11,043 nucleotides of DNA from an uncultured Clostridia bacterium (GTDB lineage: Bacteria; Bacillota; Clostridia; Oscillospirales; Oscillospiraceae), in assembly GCA_937907715.1 (NCBI GenBank), contig CALERM010000017.1, positions 1 through 11,043 on the forward strand, in the 5' to 3' direction. Numbering within the stretch: the stretch's first letter is position 1; the number at the start of each line of letters is the position of its first letter. This document shows, in pieces, positions 7,110-11,043 of this stretch. The translations under genes were made by a program, and so were the position numbers. The notes beneath the pieces were generated by a model. That model searched no databases and was not told the DNA's origin. It was given only the letters and a program-made list of their open reading frames with translations.

Positions 7110-8387
7110 ATGCAGATTCATGTGGTGACGGCGGGGCAGACGCTCTGGTCGATCGGGATGCAGTACGGCGTCTCGCCGGGGCTTCTGGCGCGGTTCAACG
7201 CTCTGACGGAGCCGTACCGGCTGTCGGTCGGGGAGAGCCTGCTGATTCTGAAGCCCGCGCAGCTTTATACTGTGCGGTCGGGAGATTCGGTCTACTCCAT
7301 TTCGCAGGCGTTTTCGCTCGGACCGAACGAGCTGTACCGGCTCAATCCGGGGTTATCGGAACAGGAGCGGCTGTATCCGGGACAGGTGCTCGTGACGAAA
7401 CTGGAAGATACGCCTGATTATGAGGCGCGGCTCATGGGCTACGCTTATCCGTGGGTATCGGAGCGCGTTTTGCGCGGAATTCTTCCCTATGCGCAGGCAC
7501 TGGCGCCGTTTACCTATGGCTTTACGGAAGCGGGGGAGCTGGTCCGCCCGGATGACGAGCAGATGCGGGCATTGGCAAAGGAGTTTGGCGTGACGACGCT
7601 GCTGCATCTTTCCACGCTCACCGAGCAGGGCAGCTTCTCTGCCCAGCGCGCAGGCGCGGTGCTGGAAAACGAGGCTGCGCGCGCGGCATTGATTGAGAAT
7701 ACCGTCCGAGAAATGCGAGACGGCGGTTTTTCCGGCGTGGATGTGGACTTTGAATTTCTGGGAAAGGCGCTTGCGGCAAGCTATGCCTCGTTTCTGGAGG
7801 AGCTGGCGGCGGCGGTCCATGCGGCGGGCGGCTATCTGATGGCAGCGGTCGCGCCGAAGACCTCGGATACGCAGCCGGGCGTTTTGTATGAGGGACACGA
7901 CTACGCCGCCATCGGCAAAGCGGTAGATCAGGTGCTGCTGATGACGTATGAATGGGGCTACACGTATGGTCCGCCGATGGCGGTGGCTCCCATCGACGCG
8001 GTGGAGCGGGTGGTGCGGTATGCGGTCTCGCGCATCGAGCCGGGAAAGCTGCTGCTGGGCTTTCCCAACTATGCGTATGACTGGACGCTGCCGTATGAGG
8101 CGGGACTGACGCGGGCGGCGGTGATCGGCAACGAGGCTGCGCGGCAGCTGGCGTTTGACACGGGGAGCGAGATTCAGTTCAGCGACCCGGCGCAGACGCC
8201 GTGGTTTTCCTACACGGGCATGGACGGCGCGGTGCATGAGGTGTGGTTCGAGGATGTGCGCTCGAGTCTGGCAAAGTTCGAGCTGGTGAAAAAATATATG
8301 CTGCGCGGGCTCGGCTACTGGAATTTCATGCGCCCGTTTCCGGCGAATTTTTCGCTCCTGAACGCCGTGCTGCGGCTGCCGGATTGA
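7110..8387 (+). CDS. LysM-LysM-GH18 protein, YaaH/SleL-like spore cortex or peptidoglycan hydrolase
   Basis: The 425-aa protein has two N-terminal LysM repeats (about residues 3-48 and 52-97; HVVTAGQTLWSIG and YTVRSGDSVYSIS), which bind glycan chains. A glycosyl hydrolase family 18 barrel follows (about 105-425). The catalytic motif is GVDVDFE at 209-215, with E215 as general acid and D211 and D213 in place. MTYEWG (278-283) and GYWNFM (402-407) are other family landmarks. There is no signal peptide. That fits the YaaH/SleL group, whose members are made in the mother cell, sit in the spore coat and cleave cortex muropeptides (N-acetylglucosaminidase activity) during germination. The start is fixed because the first LysM begins at residue 3 and GAGGTGAT at 7099-7106 precedes it. 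It is divergent from the transferase. The spore role is inferred from domain order; a vegetative wall hydrolase is the alternative. Confidence 0.92.
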   Translation: MQIHVVTAGQTLWSIGMQYGVSPGLLARFNALTEPYRLSVGESLLILKPAQLYTVRSGDSVYSISQAFSLGPNELYRLNPGLSEQERLYPGQVLVTKLEDTPDYEARLMGYAYPWVSERVLRGILPYAQALAPFTYGFTEAGELVRPDDEQMRALAKEFGVTTLLHLSTLTEQGSFSAQRAGAVLENEAARAALIENTVREMRDGGFSGVDVDFEFLGKALAASYASFLEELAAAVHAAGGYLMAAVAPKTSDTQPGVLYEGHDYAAIGKAVDQVLLMTYEWGYTYGPPMAVAPIDAVERVVRYAVSRIEPGKLLLGFPNYAYDWTLPYEAGLTRAAVIGNEAARQLAFDTGSEIQFSDPAQTPWFSYTGMDGAVHEVWFEDVRSSLAKFELVKKYMLRGLGYWNFMRPFPANFSLLNAVLRLPD

Positions 8388-8411
8388 CAAATCCCGAAAA
8401 TCCGCTATACT
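8384..8411 (+). promoter_or_regulatory. Sigma-A-type promoter of the DUF362 gene
   Basis: A perfect TTGACA (8384-8389) and TATACT (8406-8411) are separated by 16 bp. The TGA stop of the LysM-GH18 gene (8385-8387) is part of the -35 box. No terminator fits between the two genes, so upstream read-through may add to expression. The leader carries a GAGGAGGAGG ribosome site at 8431-8440, 7 bp before the ATG. Confidence 0.8.
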
Positions 8412-8447
8412 TTTGTTGATGACAAATGATGAGGAGGAGGAACTCTC

Positions 8448-9560
8448 ATGGAACAGGCAAAGGTATTTTTTACGGATTTTCGCTGCCACCCGGGCATGAA
8501 CCAGCAGCAGAAGCTGGAAAAGCTGCTGCTCGCCGCCGGGATGGATACGATTGATTTTGAGGACAAGATTGTCGCTATCAAGCTGCATTTCGGCGAGGTC
8601 GGCAATCTGGCGTATCTGCGCCCGAACTATGCAAAGACCGTGGCGGATTTCGTGAAGGCAAGAGGCGGACGTCCCTTCCTGACCGACTGCAACACGCTGT
8701 ATATCGGAAGCCGGAAAAATGCGCTCGAGCATATGGACGCGGCTTACTTAAACGGCTTCTCGCCGTTCTCGACGGGCTGCCATGTGATCATTGCCGACGG
8801 TCTGCGCGGCGGCGATGATGTGGAGGTTCCGGTCGTGGGCGGAGAGTATGTGAAAAACGCGAAGATCGGCAGAGCACTGATGGATGCGGACATCGTCATT
8901 TCCCTCACGCACTTCAAGGGGCATGAGCAGGCGGGCTACGGCGGCGCGCTCAAGAACATCGGTATGGGCGGCGGCTCGCGCGCGGGCAAGATGGAAATGC
9001 ACGCACAGGGCAAGCCCCATGTGATTACAAGAAAGTGCGTCGGCTGCGGCAAATGCGCCAAGATCTGCGCCCACGGCGCGCCGATCATCACGAATAAGAA
9101 GTGCGCCATTGACCACGACAAGTGCGTCGGCTGCGGTCGGTGTATCGCCATCTGTCCGAAGGACGCCATCGCGCCGGACTACGACGAGGTGGCAGAGGTT
9201 CTCAACTACAAGATCGCCGAGTATGCCAAGGCGGTCGTGGACGGACGCCCCAGCTTCCATATTTCCATCGTGCGCGACATTTCCCCGGACTGCGACTGCC
9301 ATGCGGAGAACGATGTGCCGATGGTGCCGGATGTGGGCATGTTCGCATCGTTTGACCCCGTGGCGCTTGATCTGGCGTGCGCCGAGGCGGTCAACCGCCA
9401 GCCGGTGCTGCCGGGAAGCCGCCTTGCAGAATGCGGCGATTCCGAGGACCACGATCATCTGCACGCCATGCATCCGAACACCTGCTGGAGAGCGGCGGTC
9501 GAGCACGGTAAGAAGATCGGTCTGGGCACCGACGATTATACCCTCATCACGGTCAAGTAA
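8448..9560 (+). CDS. DUF362 family protein with two [4Fe-4S] ferredoxin motifs
   Basis: This 370-aa protein has an N-terminal DUF362 region (about residues 1-190), recognised by KLHFGEVGN (45-53) and the very conserved LTHFKGHEQAGYGGALKN (153-170) followed by GMGGGSR. A 2x[4Fe-4S] ferredoxin module is set into it: C197, C200, C203 and C207, then C226, C229, C232 and C236 (CVGCGRCIAICP). The DUF362 fold resumes afterwards, with a DCDCH motif at 281-285. The first cluster ends CAHGAP, without the usual proline right after the fourth cysteine. The protein is cytoplasmic. The module implies electron transfer, but the reaction of this family is not established, and no redox partner is encoded nearby. 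It is transcribed alone, from a near-consensus promoter to a strong terminator, which suggests steady high expression. Confidence 0.92.
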   Translation: MEQAKVFFTDFRCHPGMNQQQKLEKLLLAAGMDTIDFEDKIVAIKLHFGEVGNLAYLRPNYAKTVADFVKARGGRPFLTDCNTLYIGSRKNALEHMDAAYLNGFSPFSTGCHVIIADGLRGGDDVEVPVVGGEYVKNAKIGRALMDADIVISLTHFKGHEQAGYGGALKNIGMGGGSRAGKMEMHAQGKPHVITRKCVGCGKCAKICAHGAPIITNKKCAIDHDKCVGCGRCIAICPKDAIAPDYDEVAEVLNYKIAEYAKAVVDGRPSFHISIVRDISPDCDCHAENDVPMVPDVGMFASFDPVALDLACAEAVNRQPVLPGSRLAECGDSEDHDHLHAMHPNTCWRAAVEHGKKIGLGTDDYTLITVK

Positions 9561-9577
9561 GACAGGCGAAGAACAGG

Positions 9578-9613
9578 ACGCGGCGCTTTCCGGTGCGGAA
9601 AGCGCCGCGTTTT
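9578..9613 (+). terminator. Strong intrinsic terminator after the DUF362 gene
   Basis: ACGCGGCGCTTTCCG (9578-9592) pairs perfectly with CGGAAAGCGCCGCGT (9596-9610) over 15 bp around a GTG loop. TTT follows directly, so the T run counting the last stem base is 4. It begins 17 bp after the stop codon. Confidence 0.85.
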
Positions 9614-9631
9614 GCACGGGAAGAGGCAAAA

Positions 9632-9653
9632 ATATCCACAAAGCTGTGGATAA
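9632..9653. promoter_or_regulatory. Inverted pair of DnaA-box-like sequences
   Basis: ATATCCACA (9632-9640) differs at one base from the DnaA box TTATCCACA. TGTGGATAA (9645-9653) is a perfect box on the minus strand. They face each other across AAGC and make an 8-bp palindrome, TATCCACA/TGTGGATA. It lies about 115 bp upstream of the SLH start and upstream of that gene's promoter. DnaA could act here as a transcription regulator, or the palindrome may be an unrelated operator or a small hairpin. Confidence 0.4.
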
Positions 9654-9676
9654 AAGGCAGAGATTTGCCCGGAAAC

Positions 9677-9693
9677 GTTACAGTTACATTACA
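9677..9693 (-). promoter_or_regulatory. WalR-type response-regulator box
   Basis: On the minus strand the bases read TGTAAT, five bases (GTAAC), then TGTAAC. This fits the Bacillus WalR consensus TGTWAH-N5-TGTWAH at every specified position. WalRK controls cell wall metabolism in many Bacillota. The site ends 15 bp before the -35 box of the SLH gene, a place suited to an activator, but it points away from the gene. The plus strand shows this as tandem TTACA units. Confidence 0.45.
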
Positions 9694-9708
9694 GATGCCC
9701 GCGCGCGC

Positions 9709-9737
9709 TTGCAAAGACCGGCGGGAGCGTCTATACT
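9709..9737 (+). promoter_or_regulatory. Sigma-A-type promoter of the SLH gene
   Basis: TTGCAA (9709-9714) and TATACT (9732-9737) are separated by exactly 17 bp. The predicted start near 9744 leaves a leader of about 23 nt that contains AAAGGAGG (9753-9760), 6 bp before the ATG. Confidence 0.7.
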
Positions 9738-9766
9738 GAAAAACAGAAAACGAAAGGAGGCGGCGT

Positions 9767-10999
9767 ATGAAACGAAGAATCGCTTGCCTGCTGATCTGCG
9801 TTTGCCTGCTGCTGTGCATGGCGCTGCCTGCCGGCGCGCAGGACGAGGGCGCTGCCTTCACCGACCGCGGCAGTATCCGCAATGTCGGCGCGGTGCAGAT
9901 GCTGGTCGATCTGGGGCTGATTTCGGGCTATGACGACGGAACGTTCCGCCCGGGTAATTTTATCACGCGCGAAGAGGTCGCAAAGCTGGTCGCCATTTTA
10001 TGTACGGAAAACCCGCAGACGCCGGCAGACGTCTATTTCTATGACGCACAGAATTCCTGGGCGCTCGATTACATCGGCTACTGCGCGGGGCAGGGCATCA
10101 TTGCCGGCGACGGCATGGGAAGCTTCCGCCCGAAGGACAATGTGACGGCGCAGGAGCTGGCAAAGATGCTGCTGGTCATTCTGGGGCAGGACCCCGAGAC
10201 CTATTCCGGTGCAGGCTGGGACGAGCGGGTGAACGCGGACGCGCAGTCGTTCGGCATTTACTATGGTCTGACTGCGCAGGTCAATCAGCCCGTCACGCGC
10301 GACAATGCATGTCTTCTCATTTACAACGCCATGCGCTGCCCGGCGATTGCCGACCCGGATGCAGAGGGGCTGGAGCGCTATGTGCTCGACGACCTGATGA
10401 ATCCCCGGTCGTATCTCGAGGTCCGATATGATCTGACGCGGTATACGGCGGTGCTGACGGGCAATGAATATGCCGATCTGACGAGCAATGACGGAAAGCT
10501 TCCCGCTGGTATGACGAAGCTCGCGGGACACAAGGAATTTGACGTATCGTCCGACCTGAGCCTTCTTGGGCGCGAGGTGGATATCTACGTCAAGGATGGA
10601 CGGGTGTTCGGCATTCCGTGCTATGTGACGAGCGAGCTTTACTACACGTTTGAAAACGCGCAGGCGCTTTCAAAGCTGCTCTCCGGCGGCGCATTTTCGA
10701 TGGCGGACGACGCGCAGTACTACTATAATTACAACGAGGCGGGCGCGGAGGTGCTCTCCCGGTCCGGTACGCGGCTGACCGTGATTGACCACGACAGCGA
10801 CATGCAATTTGACACGGTGCTTGCCGTCGGCTGTCAGGAAGCGGAGGTTGTGAGCGTGTCGCCGCTGCGGGTGCGCGTCGGGCAGGATGTTCTGGACGCG
10901 GAAAAATACTGCATGTCCGACGTCTTCTCCGAGGGTGATGCGGTCTGGTACATGGAAATTGCCGGACAGGGTTTTGCGCAGCCGATGAGCGCAAAATGA
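9767..10999 (+). CDS. Exported SLH-domain cell-envelope protein, 410 aa
   Basis: Residues 1-24 form a signal peptide (basic MKRR, a hydrophobic core rich in L and C, and a cut after AGA at 24). Two clear S-layer homology repeats follow. The first is at about 31-78 (ISGYDDGTFRPGNFITREE) and the second at about 88-140 (IAGDGMGSFRPKDNVTAQE). A third, worn repeat lies at about 150-189, keeping only VTRDNACLLIYNAM. SLH triplets bind pyruvylated secondary wall polymer and hold proteins on the Gram-positive surface; the TRAE-type motif reads ITRE (66-69), TAQE and TRDN. Residues 190-410 are not recognised; they look beta-rich, with a Tyr-rich stretch (YYYNYN) near 320, and may form a surface domain or a structural S-layer part. 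It is transcribed alone, with a possible WalR site upstream. The start is set by the AAAGGAGG site and signal peptide. Confidence 0.9.
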   Translation: MKRRIACLLICVCLLLCMALPAGAQDEGAAFTDRGSIRNVGAVQMLVDLGLISGYDDGTFRPGNFITREEVAKLVAILCTENPQTPADVYFYDAQNSWALDYIGYCAGQGIIAGDGMGSFRPKDNVTAQELAKMLLVILGQDPETYSGAGWDERVNADAQSFGIYYGLTAQVNQPVTRDNACLLIYNAMRCPAIADPDAEGLERYVLDDLMNPRSYLEVRYDLTRYTAVLTGNEYADLTSNDGKLPAGMTKLAGHKEFDVSSDLSLLGREVDIYVKDGRVFGIPCYVTSELYYTFENAQALSKLLSGGAFSMADDAQYYYNYNEAGAEVLSRSGTRLTVIDHDSDMQFDTVLAVGCQEAEVVSVSPLRVRVGQDVLDAEKYCMSDVFSEGDAVWYMEIAGQGFAQPMSAK

Positions 11000-11019
11000 A
11001 CTTGCATACGAAATAAAAT

Positions 11020-11043
11020 GGACGTGCCATAAATGGCACGTCC
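11020..11043 (+). terminator. Terminator hairpin after the SLH gene, cut by the window end
   Basis: GGACGTGCCA (11020-11029) pairs perfectly with TGGCACGTCC (11034-11043) over 10 bp around a TAAA loop, 20 bp after the stop codon. The window stops at the last stem base, so the expected T run cannot be seen. Confidence 0.6.

Noticed and set aside
9765..9840. Possible lipoprotein signal in the SLH protein (cysteines in the leader)
   Set aside because: The context of each cysteine (for example LLLC) lacks the small residue at -1 needed for a lipobox, while a normal AGA cut site follows.

Overview
The window looks like a chromosomal segment of a spore-forming, GC-rich member of the Clostridia (Oscillospiraceae-like Bacillota). 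The reasons are strong Gram-positive ribosome binding sites (GGAGG, GAGGTGAT, AAAGGAGG), a LysM plus glycosyl hydrolase 18 protein of the spore YaaH/SleL type, an SLH-domain envelope protein, a clostridial serine recombinase tail and a DUF362 ferredoxin. The exact taxon is inferred and cannot be settled from this window alone.

Layout. Bases 1-375 are the 3' end of a large serine recombinase of the kind carried by integrative elements; it appears to have lost its zinc-ribbon and coiled-coil centre. Two unrecognised genes follow on the same strand (394-1161 cytoplasmic, 1195-1872 membrane-anchored) and end in a hairpin at 1893-1920. Next is a translationally coupled pair, a YhaO/SbcD-like metallophosphoesterase (2017-3084) and a YhaN/SbcC-like ATPase with two membrane helices inside its coiled coil (3081-6308). 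A long hairpin at 6323-6358 lies between this operon and a convergent Sfp-type phosphopantetheinyl transferase on the minus strand (6359-7006).

A 103-bp divergent region (7007-7109) holds a sigma-A-type promoter for the transferase and a possible sporulation sigma-E promoter for the LysM-GH18 gene (7110-8387). The stop codon of that gene lies inside the -35 box of the promoter for the DUF362 gene (8448-9560), which ends in a strong terminator. The next 206-bp gap is the richest regulatory stretch: terminator, an inverted pair of DnaA-box-like sequences, a WalR-type direct repeat, and a TTGCAA-N17-TATACT promoter. These precede an exported SLH protein (9767-10999), which is followed by a hairpin cut by the window edge.

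How the genes fit together. The yhaO-yhaN pair is a nuclease/ATPase unit probably acting on DNA ends. The LysM-GH18 and SLH proteins act on the spore or cell envelope. The transferase and the DUF362 protein are stand-alone functions. No complete mobile element, CRISPR array, tRNA or rRNA is visible. The least explained parts are the 394-1872 gene pair beside the recombinase scar, the membrane-anchored SbcC-like ATPase, and the regulatory region before the SLH gene.
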